A DNA stretch of 64,000 bases from Corticium candelabrum (lineage: Eukaryota; Porifera; Homoscleromorpha; Homosclerophorida; Plakinidae): NCBI RefSeq assembly GCF_963422355.1, contig NC_085094.1, positions 3,698,391 to 3,762,390 on the forward strand, written 5' to 3'. Made by a program: the position numbers and the translations under genes. Below, in pieces: positions 1 to 13,369 of this stretch. Below the pieces are notes generated by a model. The model made no database searches and was not told where the DNA came from. It was given only the letters and a program-made list of their open reading frames with translations. Position 1 is the first letter of the stretch. Every line of letters begins with the position of its first letter.

Positions 1-3000
1 GCCGTCTGTTGTCACTTCGTTACTTAGGCCCGCTTTGTTTTGGCATTTGACATTAATATAGTATGTCTTCCCGTTGATCAAGTTTAGTTTATCTGATGTC
101 CATTGACCAGATGCCTGGACTTTGACATAGTCCACAACTTTCTTCTCATCTGTCGTTCCATACTCTTCAAATGCTGCTAGTTCGCAGGAGTCAATGCTAC
201 TAATCTCGTCCCGAAATCCGTGCCAATTGGCACTTAAAGTCTGATCATCCGACTGATCATCAATGTCCACTGTTAGCCCATCGTTGACTACTCCTGCAAT
301 GGGTGGTTTTCTATCAACAATAAATCTGTTCGAGAGCTCTTCTATAAGGGATCCTGCTCGGTTTCTTGCCCTGATATAGAGTTGATATGAATATTCGTTG
401 ATGAAACAGCCGTTTTCTATCATTCTGTCTTCTGGATGAGTCACATTCAAATTGCAGTTGTTGTCTGGAAAGCAGGCAAATTCGACATACCCTTGTTGCG
501 AACAGGACAGCTGAAGTGGGTTTGTCAGTGGGTGCTTACAGAGCAGCCATTGGAAAGAGTCGAGGCCACTCTCGTCGTCCTTAAAATTGACAATAGTAGC
601 TTCAATCTGACGACCACAAGCTGCCAGGTATTCGAGTTTCCCTCTTTTTTTGTCATCCAACACTGTGACCGTGCCTGCAATGGGAAGAGAGGTATCGACA
701 AGGACCCCATTTGAGGCGGCTTGACCTCTTAGCCCGGCTCGATTTGCTATAGACACCGTTATGTAATATCGCGTGTTATGTTGCAACTTTAAATTGTTGA
801 GGACACCTTCGTTGGCCTTGCTTGCCGTGAACCCGACGACAGTCGTCTCATACGCTTTCAAACCGGCTCCGATTTGGAACGAGGTCATGTCTCTACCGCT
901 TTCCGGGTCTGCAAAGCCGTTGGGATTCCAATAGGCCGACAGTATCGTCGTAGCCGCCTGATATTGTATATCTACTTTGGCATTGCCGTCGTTAATTGTC
1001 GTGGAGAACGTCGGAGGCGTTGTATCGACGAGAATAAGTTGGGACTCGACCTGTTGAGTATCCGAACGGACATTCTGAGCGGTCACTAAAATTTTGTATA
1101 CGCCACCATTGTCCAAGTTTAGGTTATCAACCGCTATCTCTGTCGTCCCGTTGTTTTCCGAGTTTGCCTTCAGCACCCCTGTGACGGATGGTTGGGTATC
1201 TGTTGCTTTCACCAGCTCCCAAGAGAAGGAAACACCTCCGCAAGGCACTGTAAAGCCACTCAACTTGGCTCTTACCCCCTTGTTTTGTGTCATCATTAGG
1301 TAAAATGTTCCAGATTCGGCAGCTTTGTAAACTAACTTTGTTGCAGTCGGGATGCTGTACCTCAGAATCGACACGGTACCCTTAGCTATGTCTACTCCTT
1401 TGAGATTGTTCTGTGGGCACGTCGCGGTGCTGCCCGTGCAATATTGATCCGGCCAGTCGCAGGCATCCTTGTTCTTATAGCAGAGATACGTTGCCGGTCT
1501 ATACACGAGATCGCAACTATCTCCGTTGCAGACATTGGATTCTATGCAGGTTGGATCTGTAGGACACGTGAACGGGTCCCCACCACATGCACCGGTCGTA
1601 CATTTGTCCTTACGAGTGCATGCGTTGCCGTCGTCGCAAATCGCTCCGTCGGCCAGGTTGGTCCATCCATTCGCATTGCTGTAGATGTTGCATTTCTGGC
1701 ACATGTTGTTTGGATTAGGCGCGCCATGTACGTAGCATTGCCCGTTGATGCTGCAACCGCACTTCCCTGCCGTCACGCAGCCCTTGGTCGTCTTACAACC
1801 ATAGTTGCCGTCGCAAGCTTGGCAGTCGGTTAAGCACGTGTAGGGCGTGCCGACGCAGAGACCATCAGCACTACAACTGTCACTTCTAGTGCAGATGTCC
1901 TTGTCATCGCACGCATTTCCGGTCAACGAGTAGAACCTCCGGTTTTCGCCTTTATTGGGCTCGCAGATCTAGGATTAGAAGACGTTGTCGACGGCGCACG
2001 TCGAGCTTTGCTGTGATGTCTTACCTGGCATTGCGGCGAGTCCGGATTTGGTTCGTTAAGGTTGTAGCACTTTCCTTGGATGTAGCACATACCAACGCGT
2101 GTCGGACAACCGGAACCGTCGCAGTACTGGCACGTCTCGCACGTATATGCCGTTCCTTTGCATTTACCGTTAATGCACTGGTCGTTCTTTGTACACTGAG
2201 TGTTGTCATTGCAATTGATAGTGGACAGTCGTTCCCAAGCGTATCTGTTTACGCCTTTATTACATTTCTAAAAAGAATTAATTAATAATTTTTAAATTTT
2301 ATGGATGCTTTAAAGCTTACTTTGCAGCCGTTGAATAGTTAGTTAATATAAAAAAAATTAAAAATTGAAATATAGACAAATAGAAATAAAAATAAATAAA
2401 TAATAAGAAATTTAAATAATAAAATAAAAGTAAAAAATTAATAAATAGATATAAAAAATACAAAAAGGAAATTAAAAATTAGGGTTTTAACTCATAATAG
2501 GGTTGGATCACATGAAGCTCACATTGCAGCCGTTTCGGCTTTTTTCGAGTTGCCTATAGCATCTCCCATCGATGTAACACGCCCTGTTGTTGTCGTATCG
2601 AGTTCGACTTTCAGCGATGCTAGGGCAACTTCTTCCCGAGCCAGATCGAGGAACTTGCACGTTACGAGTTCTTCTTTCGTTCAGCACAGCGCAACAGGGA
2701 GCAGCGCATGTCCACGACGACCACGAGTTTACTCGACAATCGACTAGAGAATAAAACCCGTTCATTAATATCAAAAATATAGATTTTATTATAAAGCAAT
2801 TGCGATAGCTATAGGCTATTAATTCAATTAACTGGCATTGATATTTGTGTAAAGCAATTAGGCCATTGCGAGAGAAGATATTGTACATACAAACTTGATT
2901 TATCAATTTCTTACTGTTGCACGGTCGGCATCGGTATCGGTACGTCGGTTTCGTGTAGTACTCAATGCTGCTTCCGTATTTCGTCCTATAGCAACAGAAA

Positions 3001-4854
3001 TACGTTACAGGTATACGTATATTACTAGTATAATGTACAACTTCTGCCCAAACAGTAACTCTACTCTCTGTTCGCGTTGACTTTTGCGCTCGAAACTGAC
3101 TAATAATGCAGCTGTATTTGTTTACCACACTCAGATGTTAAGTGATATCCCATTAACTGTACATTCTAGAGGTCAAATTACAATACAAAGATGTTAGGTA
3201 ACAGTAGAGAAAGTCGCAGGCTATCAAGACAAAGCAGAACGAGAAGAGGAGTCAGAAATATCAAGCAACTAGTTGTGAAACAACAGCAACTGTGAGTTGG
3301 TGTCAAGGCAGCGGACCTTGCTAATTGGCTACTTCCTCTATTAGCAGCATTCTTGTTGTAAGACCATACCTACTTAATGAGTTAAGAACCCTAACGGCTC
3401 TTGATACGCAAAAGCCTTATCATACCGCCTGTGTAATACATACGCCGTCGTTACTCTAACTACAGAAAATCCGGGAACTTGCGGTTTCTAACGATACCAA
3501 GATCGTCACTGAGCGCCCTATTGCGCAGAAGTTAGTACAGATTTTCAAAGCGCAAAATCAACGCGAACAGAGAGTATAGAGATAACAGAATTACCGATCT
3601 TGTCACAACGGATAAGTTACTGTATTGCTGTCTAGAGTATGTCTGAACAGAGATCATCAGGTTGAATACAAAATAGGGCACGTGCACCGGCACCCGCGCT
3701 TTTATTAGAGTATCTGTACGTGTAAGTATTAAAGGACTGCAAGGGTTCGAGCTGATGCGTGCAGTTGCATACAATCAATACCGCAAGAGATGGAGATTCA
3801 GGAGAAGGCTACAGCGTGTTGATGTTTGTCGCGCGCGAATGGAAAGTTAGCACTAGCACATAGCGAGTCGATTTCTGACTGCGTTTAGCTACGTCGTGAC
3901 GCGACCTGACACTCGAGAGGTACCGAGAACTCAGTAGAAAGAATAACTAGTAACCTCGACACATCTGTCCATCTCTAATCACCTCACACGGACTGGTGCA
4001 ACGTTCTGTCGTAGACTACCGGTAAACCACACCCCACCCATGCAGTCATTACGAATTGAGTCAATCGTCGCAAAAGCCGGCGTTGCTCCTCCCACTCACG
4101 GTACCCGTAACACAACTCCTGTTAGCACTTGGATTGTGACAATGTTTACAGAAGCACCATGTTATGCAGTTGAGTGGATTTTAGTTTCCTGCACTGATAA
4201 GAATCTATGGACACCACGCGTCGACAAAGTAAGGAAAGGGCATGATCCAATAAAATTATGTGGAGCCCCATGGCATGACAATATATAGACACCCGGCTCC
4301 CAAGACCACAAGCACAGAATCCAATTGCCGTTAGTTTTACGTAACTCAAAGTGCCAAGTCTTACTTGTCATGCTTCAAGTTCAACAATCAAGAGACATGC
4401 GGTGTCCGTCTCCGACCAACAGAGTCTAGGAAAGGTCGAACATGCAATTGCATGCTCCTTCATGCATGATTCCCTAAGTTTCTCACCAGAAGATACGAGG
4501 TTTTGAAGCGCGTAAATGCTTGTACTGCACGAGATTCTGATTATACAGTTAACCTACCTACTGCCTGAGCAGCGACCCCATCCATTCCATCCACACTTGT
4601 AACGGTAGTGCTCTCGAGAAGCCGTTTGCTTGTATCGGGAAGCTTGGACAGAAGTCGATACACGTTCACTGCACCGATAGCGACTCCTAACACGTACAGT
4701 ACAACAAATCGAGACAAATTCAGCAGTCAGTCTGTATTACACTAGCTCACCCGCCACAACCTCCTTGTCCGTACTCGTCTGCACGAGAGCAATGAATGAG
4801 AACGAGCAACGTCGACGCTAACAGCATCCAATGAACGAGACGAATGTGTGCCAT
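1..4854 (-). CDS. Long secreted TSP1/Cys-rich/FN3-like repeat protein, 3' end beyond window
   Basis: My exon model is 4854-4751, 4686-4558, 2985-2915, 2743-2523, 2267-2025 and 1968-1, all with GT-AG junctions. The phases agree and give 912 codons before the window edge. Exon 1 encodes a signal peptide ending before DEYGQGGCGG. Exons 2 and 3 encode small Tyr/Arg-rich segments with paired cysteines (ending YRYRCRPCN), loosely like EMI modules. Exon 4 (221 nt) is thrombospondin type 1-like: WSSW, then CAAPCC and an Arg-rich stretch. Exon 5 and the start of exon 6 are Cys-rich modules with CxxCxxC spacing. The rest of exon 6 holds repeats with the signature VDxxPPxxG...DIxYQ...W...ESG...YYxxVxxxNxAG, which look like FN3/Ig-type beta-sandwiches. 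It is a paralogue of the plus-strand gene at 48792-55107. An extracellular matrix or adhesion role is inference. Confidence 0.82.
2986..4557 (-). other. Large intron of the long secreted gene
   Basis: This 1.6-kb stretch lies between exons 2 and 3 of the minus-strand secreted gene. I see no coding segment with splice sites. The longer open frames here are short, lack family resemblance and start at arbitrary methionines. Confidence 0.6.
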
Positions 4855-5264
4855 CCACTGCATAGCTACACGAGACTATGTGAAGAATGTCTAGTTATGG
4901 TCTGTTGACTGCATGCATATATACATACACCAACTAATTAGCCCGTTCTTTGCTCGAGTTAGATTGACGTAATTACACAAATTCCCGCGTATACCCCTAT
5001 TATTATTGGGCGGAAACAACACAAACCCCGGTTAGACTGTCTTTTCCCGTTCTCTGCCCGAGCTAACTAATTAGCACAAAGTCCAGCCATACTAAATATA
5101 TAAAGTGGTAACAGATTCCCACGTGACCAATTGCAAATTGCCTCTGAAGTCGCGGCTGTTTCGACATTCGCGTTGGTCGCGTCGCCATGTTGCTGCCTTC
5201 GCAGGGAACGGGTGTAGCAAACGTGGCAGCTATTCGACGCGCGTACAGTACACACGCGGGTAAT

Positions 5265-5501
5265 CGCAGCCCTTGGTCGTCTTACAACCGTTGTTACTGT
5301 CGCAAGCTTCTAGTATACTTGGCAGTCGGCTAGGCACGCGCGTGTCTAGAGCGTGCCCACGCAACTTGCACCACAAACGTCACCACGTCGAGCTTTAACT
5401 AATTGCTGTGACGTCTTACCTGGCTTTGCGGCGAGTTCGGATTCGGGTCGTTCGTGTACAGTATACGTAGCACTTTCCTTGGATGCGGATGCGTGTGTGT
5501 G

Positions 5502-5591
<90 letters not shown>

Positions 5592-6072
5592 TTGTGTGTG
5601 TCGGACAACCGAAACCGTCGCAGTACTGGCACGTCTCGCACGTCTACGCCGTTTCTTTGCATTCACCGTTAGTTAATTAATGCACTGGTCGTTCTTTCCA
5701 ATTACTAGTAGTCGAAAGTAGAACCCACGCGCATGTCTGTTCACGCCTAGAGACGCATTTTTAGAAAGTATTAACCTGACATTAAATCCAATTTATACTG
5801 AGATGCTACACTGTCTACGCCTCTTTCAGGTTCGCACCGTTGCCGTTCTTGGCAACAGTCACGGTGTGTGTTCTTTCCACTTTAATATTAGCGCAACAGG
5901 TTGTGCATTTCCAAGCCGTCCACAGGCTGACTCGACAGTCAACTAGAATACACGACAGTTGGGGGTGAACCGCACAGTCTCGCTGTCTTGACCGTCCTTA
6001 CTGTTGCAGTCTCTGCATTGAATCTTGTATATTGTGACGTCTCTATTGACAGTCTCCTGCTTGTACACTGTC
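5265..6072 (-). pseudogene. Decayed paralogue of the secreted TSP1/Cys-rich gene
   Basis: Read on the minus strand, exon 3 (6072-6002, 71 nt) is intact with both splice sites and ends QCRDCN. A thrombospondin-like exon starts at 5942 (VDCRVS...W) but meets stops before its usual 221 nt. A Cys-rich exon lies around 5425-5760 and a second at 5265-5380; both are recognisable by close DNA match to 2025-2267 and 1770-1860. The Cys-rich exon carries a (GT)n tract that replaces part of its coding sequence. No large repeat exon follows. I read this as a degenerated tandem duplicate of the gene just downstream. Confidence 0.7.
5505..5612. repeat. (GT)n microsatellite inside a pseudogene exon
   Basis: Nearly pure GT with a few GTAT interruptions. 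The flanks match the Cys-rich exon at 2025-2267, so the tract expanded inside former coding sequence. Confidence 0.95.
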
Positions 6073-6124
6073 CTGCAACAGCACAAAAGAAGTTTGTTTG
6101 AAAGGACGCTTGTGAGGGCATGAT

Positions 6125-6194
<70 letters not shown>

Positions 6195-6204
6195 ACACAC
6201 ACAC

Positions 6205-6257
<53 letters not shown>
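6125..6257. repeat. (CA)n microsatellite
   Basis: CA repeats with short interruptions (CGCA and one AACA), just upstream of the decayed paralogue's exon 3. Confidence 0.97.
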
Positions 6258-6259
6258 TC

Positions 6260-7038
6260 TTCTGTGTTAGATATTAGACAGACAACTATGATCAAATGGT
6301 CAAGTTTTAACTGGGCTGCAGCTGTTGTTATTTATTGCTACAGTGTTGTATAAAACCTATTTCAGTAATACAACCGATGCAAAATTGCATAAAATTAGTA
6401 AACCAGGATCTTGACTTCTACCTGGTATGTGACATGCACAATCACAGCAACAATAGATGACACAAAAATTACCACTGTCCATTGAGGACAATAAAAATAC
6501 ATGATTGGAAGCAAATAGTATAGAAACTAATTATGACTTCTCATGAACAAGTAGCTATCATGTAAACATTATTTACCTTGCCAATGGTTCCTATGCCCAT
6601 AGTCAGACAGCAGCGGGCATCACTGGTGAAAAGTATATGCTTCATGCCGTTTATTTTACGATAAAACCTTTAGACACAGGAGGGATGATACCCCAAGTCT
6701 AGAGGAGGAATGATACCCCAAGGTCTACGTACCATAATATGCTAACAATACATACACAGTACCTCTATACAATAAACTGTAGCACACCATGGCAAGCCAA
6801 GTTCCAAATAGATATTGGCACAGAAGATATCTAAAAATCATTAGTTGATTAATATTAACAGGCAGACAGTTGTGAATAATAAAATCCTAAAAATTATGAC
6901 CTCCCAACGTAAGATGACCCAAATGCTTAGTGACCTCTGCAAATCACTGAATTTCAAACTTGTGGCCCCCACAGTAAATTTGCCAGCCCCCGGACACTTA
7001 ATAATGACCGGCCCCTAAATTAGCTAATTAATATTACA
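6260..7038. other. Intergenic stretch without recognisable gene
   Basis: AT-rich sequence. The only structure I see is a short direct repeat near 6680-6725 (two copies of a GGATGATACCCCAAG-type motif). It ends at the target-site duplication of the 8.9-kb transposon. Confidence 0.5.
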
Positions 7039-7047
7039 ATTATTTAA

Positions 7048-7118
7048 CGAAGTGGCTAGTGAGGCGGTACCGGCCCCGGATGCGGAGGTGGAGTGCCGGT
7101 AATTTGCACGTGACCCAT
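7048..7118 (+). repeat. Left terminal inverted repeat of the 8.9-kb transposon
   Basis: This pairs with 15876-15948 in reverse complement over nearly its full length. It starts directly after the 9-bp ATTATTTAA target duplication. Confidence 0.85.
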
Positions 7119-9778
7119 ACTCCCGGATTCCTGCTAACGTGCGTACTGGGTTCATTGTGACATTATCGTTCGTATTATGTTATGGATGCGGTGATGGAGT
7201 GTACGTGCACGCGTTCTTGAACATGCATAGCTAGTCTAGTCGTTTTCAATAGAAGGAGCACCTAGTTTTGAAGTGTTCATTGCGTCACTACGGAAGCCGA
7301 GTGTCACGTAATTTGGATACAAAGAACAAGTTTCGGAATGTATTTCACATGGTGCGACAGAGTTGGAAGCTGTGTTGTATGACTGTGATTGTAGTAATAA
7401 ATGTACTAATTAATTAATTAATTAATTAATCAGTGACTGTGTTGACTGTCTAAGCTAAATATATTGGCTTTATTAGCTAGTTAATAATTGATTGCTATGT
7501 AGTTGTTGAACTTTACTTTAGAGATTTGTAGTTAGTTAGGTATCCTATATGCATGTGCTGTATAACTGGTTATTTCTGCGATCATGATATTCTTGCGTAT
7601 TCTGCGAAGAAATCAGATTTATGGAGTGCACAAATAGAATTTGCAAATATTTATGCTTATCTTCGAGTCCCAGGAGTCATGTTGCGACACATGTACATGC
7701 ATGTGTACATGTGTGTACCAGTAACTGTCTTCCTGGTTGAAATGCAGAAATTTAATTCGCAGCTAAAACTTTTGTCTAGATTCTCAAATTGCAGTAATAA
7801 CCGGTTATATACGTAACTATATGGTATATAGTTAGGTAGGCAGGCAGGTGCATACATAGGTAGGTAGATTATCATTTTAGTTCTTATGTCACTGTGGTTT
7901 GAAGAGAGTAAAAAGATACTGGTAAAATAGCATTACATGATTCTGTCATCTGCTCTGCCAGATCTTGCTCTTAATATATAGTCAAACAACACTGCATAGC
8001 TTGCACATAATACACACACGTTTCTAATTTTACATAGCAACAGTTGCCTCTACAGCCAGTTTATCTTATTTGCTAGTCTTGTGACAGCTTTGGCAAAACC
8101 ACCACTTTGATTTGGGTCTTTCTTTAAGACCAACACAACTCATGTGGGACCACAAGAGGCAATAGTCACACAAAATTGATGCTTCCTCATCCAAGTTGTG
8201 AAAGCAAACTTGGCAAACATAACTGCAATGTTTATGTTTCTGCTTGACAACATCTGTAAGTAGTAGCCAGGCATCATAGGTGAAAAAGTTTCGAATTATG
8301 TGCAAGTCAACATTGTCATCGAGGACTGCATTAGAGATGTTTTCTTGCTGAACTTTGATGTCTGATTCATCGATCAGCGTCTTGCGATTTTGTAGTGCAG
8401 CAGCTGCTATATTGTCATCAACAAACCATGCTAACATGACTGCAAAGTATGCAAAAGCACCTCGTGAACAAGGCCTTAATTATAAGCAAGTAAATAGACA
8501 TGTGAATACCTCTTTCTTTCAATGATGTGTGTAACTTAATGAATGGTTGTACTTTTCCTGACTTTGCTTTCTTCTTAGCCGGTAAACTAATCACAGTCAA
8601 TTCATGGCCTTTTGGACGGCCACGTTTTTGAAGAATAGGAGGCATTAAAATACGTAGAAACAGTATTATTTGATTTCCTTTCATCCTTAGCAGTGATATT
8701 ACAGTATTTCAGTGATTATGTGCATCAGGGGTATGTGCAGAAGAGTCATTCAGTAACATTGTTACAGTGAGTAAGGGTATTTGTTCTGTGAGTACTGTAC
8801 ATTGTTTAAGAAACAGTATGATCAAATTCATTGCATTGCCAAATTCAACAGTAGTGTGAAGGCAACTAGGAATATAATATTCTCCTTGGACATCTAATTA
8901 TGCAGGCAAAGCTAGCAGGTATCCCAGGTTTTGAGCCCTTTTTTCACAACGCGTGCATGCAAGTTTCACTGATACTGAAAACTCCACGCTAGCAATGCTT
9001 AATTAACAAGTCAAGTTGGCATTGCACATACACCACCAAAATTAATCATCTTTTCTAACATGTCATTTAATTCTATTTTTTGATTAAATAGTTACTCTGT
9101 AGGTAGTTCCATATACAGTCTGTTGATATGCTGATTGTTGTGCCTAAAAATTAGTGTAGAACTAGCTGGCATGGTGCTTGCATTTAGTTGCTTGTGAAAC
9201 TGTTAGGTACAGAGTCTACTATCAGATATGCTGATCACTTAAATTGAATGAGGTTGTAAGTAAGTAGAGTATTCTAATCAATGCAATTAATGCCTCTGAT
9301 TAAAACTCACTTTGGAGATTTTGTAAATTTCGTTTGTCATAGTTAGAGGTAGTTGCTTCGGATGAGAGAGTTTCTGATGGATGAGAGAGTGGTTGTGATT
9401 CACTAACTGTAACACTTCTTGGCTCTGTCAATACAGAAAACTATTCATCAGCGGACACAATGTATTAAACAGCATGAATTTTACTTAGCATTCAACAATA
9501 AGGGAAGTGTTTTGAGAACTTACCCTGAACAATGATATTTTCAGTAGACGCACATACTGCTTTATTCTTTGCAAAGTTTGTTTTGTCTGATTTTAGTGAA
9601 TGATCATCTGCTGCAACACACATAATTGTATGGAACATATTAGCCTAGTTTTTCTTACAATAATGTGGTTTGTTGTCTGTGTCAAGAGAGGTAATATGTT
9701 AATGCATACATGTAGGTATGTGTGCAGTATGTCTGTCTGTACAGTATACAAGTATGCACACGTTTAAAGGGTATATAT

Positions 9779-9965
<187 letters not shown>

Positions 9966-10432
9966 CATGCATGTATGTGCCATATTTCCTCAAATATTAA
10001 CACGTGGGTTACTATTATTTCAACCTAATTAGCTCCATGGGTGACTATTCAAGCACTTTTTTTTACTATTTTTCAACATCTGGTATTATGCCTTTTCCAC
10101 TCATTTGTTTTCATTTTTATGTAGATTTATTTGAATTTCTTTTTATCCACTGATGAAGGTTCTGTTTGTCGACTTTGTATTTTGTTGCCACGCATTGTTC
10201 AGAGATGATGCTCTACCTTCCTTCACAATATTCAATTTTTCAGATCTCTTTTTCTCTTCGTAGACAGTTCTTGGCAAATGGCAAACTAAACAATGAGTGT
10301 GAACAATGTCGGATACCAGTCTTTGGCTCCAAGGCATGGGTTACTGTTCAAACATGGGTTACTATCATTTCAAACTGATCTGATCCTTCAGTTATATTCG
10401 AGTACAGTCTATTATTCAAGGAAATATGGTGT

Positions 10433-10565
10433 GTATGTATAGGTTATTGTGTAATTAGCATGCTATATGGTTTTTAAAGCCTGAGGGGCATGGTTATCAA
10501 GGTCTAAAACCCTGCTGCTACTAAAAGCCATATAGCATGCTAATCATATAATAAGTAATTTATAC
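10433..10565. mobile_element. MITE-like hairpin element
   Basis: Two arms of about 45 bp are imperfect inverted repeats; both contain ATTAGCATGCTATATGG, on opposite strands. They surround about 45 bp of loop. The short size and lack of an ORF fit a MITE, but no clear target duplication was identified. Confidence 0.55.
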
Positions 10566-11077
10566 AATGGTTATGTGATGTGTATATGATAAGTGAGAGT
10601 GCAATATTAACCGGAACTTCTTGCACACCTGCCGTACAATATTTCATATACTCCATCTAAATAAGCACTTGTGACTGGTCGCACGTCTTGTGACCATGGT
10701 CTAAGTGTATACGTATGCATGCATGCATGTATGTATAAATGTATGTATGTCTGCGTGTATAAGACACTGTTGGTTTATAAGTTTTGGGTACCATTGGTGG
10801 AGTCTGTAACACCATGATTAGATTTCATAGTGTTTTGTGAGTAGAGTGATTTGTTGTAAATTTTGTACGTTTTTGGTGGAGTAGCACAGACTCCTATAAT
10901 ACAAAGAAAAAATGTATGTATCAGTGTTGTACAATATTTACAATATTGTCTGTTGGTAATATTCTCAGGCTTCATTGTACTACACACATCTCTAATTCAG
11001 GCCTTGCTTCCCATAGAGAGCAAGCAGCCGCTACATAAAAGTGTCTCCACTGAAACCAGTGAACCACTATGATGTAG

Positions 11078-11155
11078 GTAGGCAGGTAGGTGTAGGTAGG
11101 TAGGTAGGTAGGTAGGTAGATGTAGGTAGGTAGGTAGGTAGGTAGGTAGATACAC
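11078..11155. repeat. (GGTA)n microsatellite
   Basis: Tandem TAGG units with short variants. A related shorter array is at 13336-13360. Confidence 0.9.
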
Positions 11156-11275
11156 AGGTATGCGTAAAATCTGTTAGACAATTACATGTCAAGGGTTTAT
11201 CAAGATTAAGCAGTAGTCATGTTTCTCTCCTTCAGTTGAATCTATTGGCACAAAAGAATTAATAAAATGTACTAG
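11155..11275 (+). repeat. Direct repeat flanking the nested transposon, left copy
   Basis: The segment from the GGTA array through GATTAAGCAGTAGT to CACAAAAGAATTAAT recurs at 13370-13498 in the same orientation. The two copies bracket the fold-back element with several hundred bases of spacer. Confidence 0.75.
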
Positions 11276-11515
11276 TAGTCTCTCATCAATTCGATCAGTG
11301 AGTCCATCAGCGCTGAGACCGTGCTTCTACTGACTTGAACTTTTAGTGTTCTGTGCGTAGAAGTTTGTGGCTAACAAGTTATTGTCAGTCAGTCAGTCAG
11401 TTTGCTGTGATTGTACGGACTTGAACTGTCATGGATAATATTTTTAACTTTAGTGTTTCGTATGTAACAAAAGCTTGTGTGTAATGATTAGTTTTGTCAG
11501 TCAGTCAGTCAGTCA

Positions 11516-13074
11516 GGGGGGTGAGCTTCTAGAGCATGCGCAATCTCGAGGGTAACACGCACCTTTCGCCGATCTTGCTGTACACGAAGTCCACGTTTCC
11601 GGGTCTGCTTCTGAACCGTAGATCATCTTGCCGTTGACTAGGCTTTGTAAGTAAGTTCACTACTTACCATTTCGTGCATCTTGTGAGAGACTTTGCCTGC
11701 GTAGAGACGCGCAGGAAGCCATTTCTTGAAAACGGCTTCTTGAGGGTAAGAGACTGCTGTTCAAGCTGAAGGCGCCTGATTCACATTCTGAACAGATACA
11801 CGTGGAGTGGAAGCACAGACTACTCATTGCCTAGAGATGAATTAGTTTTGGCGAGTGAAATCATGCCACCTGGGAACCCATTTTGGGTAACCAGACATGT
11901 AGGCGTTCCCCGTTGTTTCTGGGCAGTCTAGCTTGCTTCTGTATATATGTGATTGGCCAAGTCGAAGTTCTTACTGTGATAACCTGCACTCGATAGGTAC
12001 CCTGACGCGGATCAGAGTACGGTACACGTACTCTGTAGTCTGTTTACAATTAGGTCTGCAGTCTACAAGTCCCAGCAACAGTTATGTCTAAAGTAACACA
12101 ACACATACGCACTATTCCATAGCTGTAATGTCTAAATCAGAAAGCAGAGGCTGTTCTACCTCATCTGCAGTTGATCAAGACGTGTATAGTAGTGATGTCA
12201 AAATTGAAGATGTTAGTTGTCAAAAATGTCACTGAGGCACTGAAGCTGATGGTTTACGACCAATAATTGAACAGCAAGCAAATGAAATAGTGGAACTTCA
12301 AAACAAGATTAGAGTTCTCGAGCAAGACCTTGCATCTGCAGAGTCTGGGTTGCAAGGAAAGGCATTCTCATGATAAAATCAAGTCTTACACAAGTTTTGT
12401 GTAGAGAAATGTACTTGATACAGTGTGGAGTTCGACTGAAAGCAGCCAAGACAATTTTTCTGTATAGCAAACAAAGAATCAGGCCAAGGCACATCAAGTG
12501 ATGTGTAAGCTCATGAGCTCACCGCCTTCCATGAAGAGTTGCATAGGCTAGACAAACTTTTGCTGACTCTAGTTCGACAAGATACATAGTTTCACAGTTC
12601 CACAGTTCAAGTAGTCTGCTAGATGGGGGAAAAGTAGTCCTAGTTTCGGCCGCACAGACAGTGACAGTGCAGCACGTTTGGTTACCCCGAATGGGTTCCC
12701 CTACTACAAAATCTTTGCCCTACCACGAAATCTTCATCTGACAAAACTTCCATCACTAAGCAATGAGTAGTCTGTCTTTCCACTCCACGTGCATCTGTTC
12801 AGAATGTGAATCAGACGACTTCAGCTTGAACAGCAGTCTCTTACCCTCGAGAAGCCGTACTCAAGAAATGGCTTCGTACGCGTCTCTACGCAGGCAAAGT
12901 CTCTCACAAGATGCACGAAATAGTAAGTAGTGAACTTACTTACAAAGCCTAGTCAACGGCAAGATGATCTACGGTTCAGAAGCAGACCCAGAAACGTGGA
13001 CTTCGTGTACAGCAAGATCGGCGAAAGGTGCGTGTTACCCTCGAGATTGCGCATGCTCTAGAAGCTCCGCCCCC
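11516..13074. mobile_element. DNA transposon with ~400-bp terminal inverted repeats (fold-back type)
   Basis: Arms 11516-11912 and 12664-13074 are long imperfect inverted repeats. The outer ends are GGGGG(T/C)GGAGCTTC-like followed by TAGAGCATGCGCAATCTCGAG. About 750 bp of unique DNA lies between them, holding a broken ORF (12128-12373) with a predicted coiled coil. No convincing target duplication was found. The superfamily is unknown. It sits in the large intron of the SWIM/PHD gene, so it landed after the MULE-type element. Confidence 0.8.
12128..12373 (+). pseudogene. Coiled-coil ORF remnant inside the fold-back transposon
   Basis: An ATG reads 82 codons in one frame with a single internal TGA after CQKCH. 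The second half has heptad-like spacing (EIVELQNKIRVLEQDL). It may be an N-terminal fragment of this element's own protein; I do not recognise the family. Confidence 0.45.
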
Positions 13075-13369
13075 GAATATCGTCTATTATGAAGGTCGAT
13101 GATTGACTTTGCATGGACATCATGCGGATTGACTTGGGTCATATTGAGGAACCGTAAGTGCATCTTTCCTACATGTAGTAATACTTCAGTTAGTCAGCGT
13201 GCACACCTAGGAATATACATGGAGGTCTGCCTAGAAACAACTCAGGCAGAGGTCAGCGGAAGTACTCGGGTTTGATCCCCTGGTGATTTTGAGGGGCTGG
13301 TGTCCCTAACGCATACATGTATCTTCAACAAGAGTATGTAGGTAGGTAGGTAGGTATGTAAGTATGTAG

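Noticed and set aside
436-2285. Plus-strand frames at 436-714, 1444-1833 and 2013-2285
   Set aside because: Antisense shadows of the minus-strand secreted gene, whose exons have splice sites and a paralogue.
11385-11515. CRISPR-like array from the GTCA repeats
   Set aside because: Simple GTCA tandem units and one ~115-bp imperfect duplication; no spacers, and the genome is animal.
13210-13330. Second tRNA-like SINE (CGGGTTTGATCCCC)
   Set aside because: Only a B-box-like motif is visible and no A box at the right distance, so the support is too weak.
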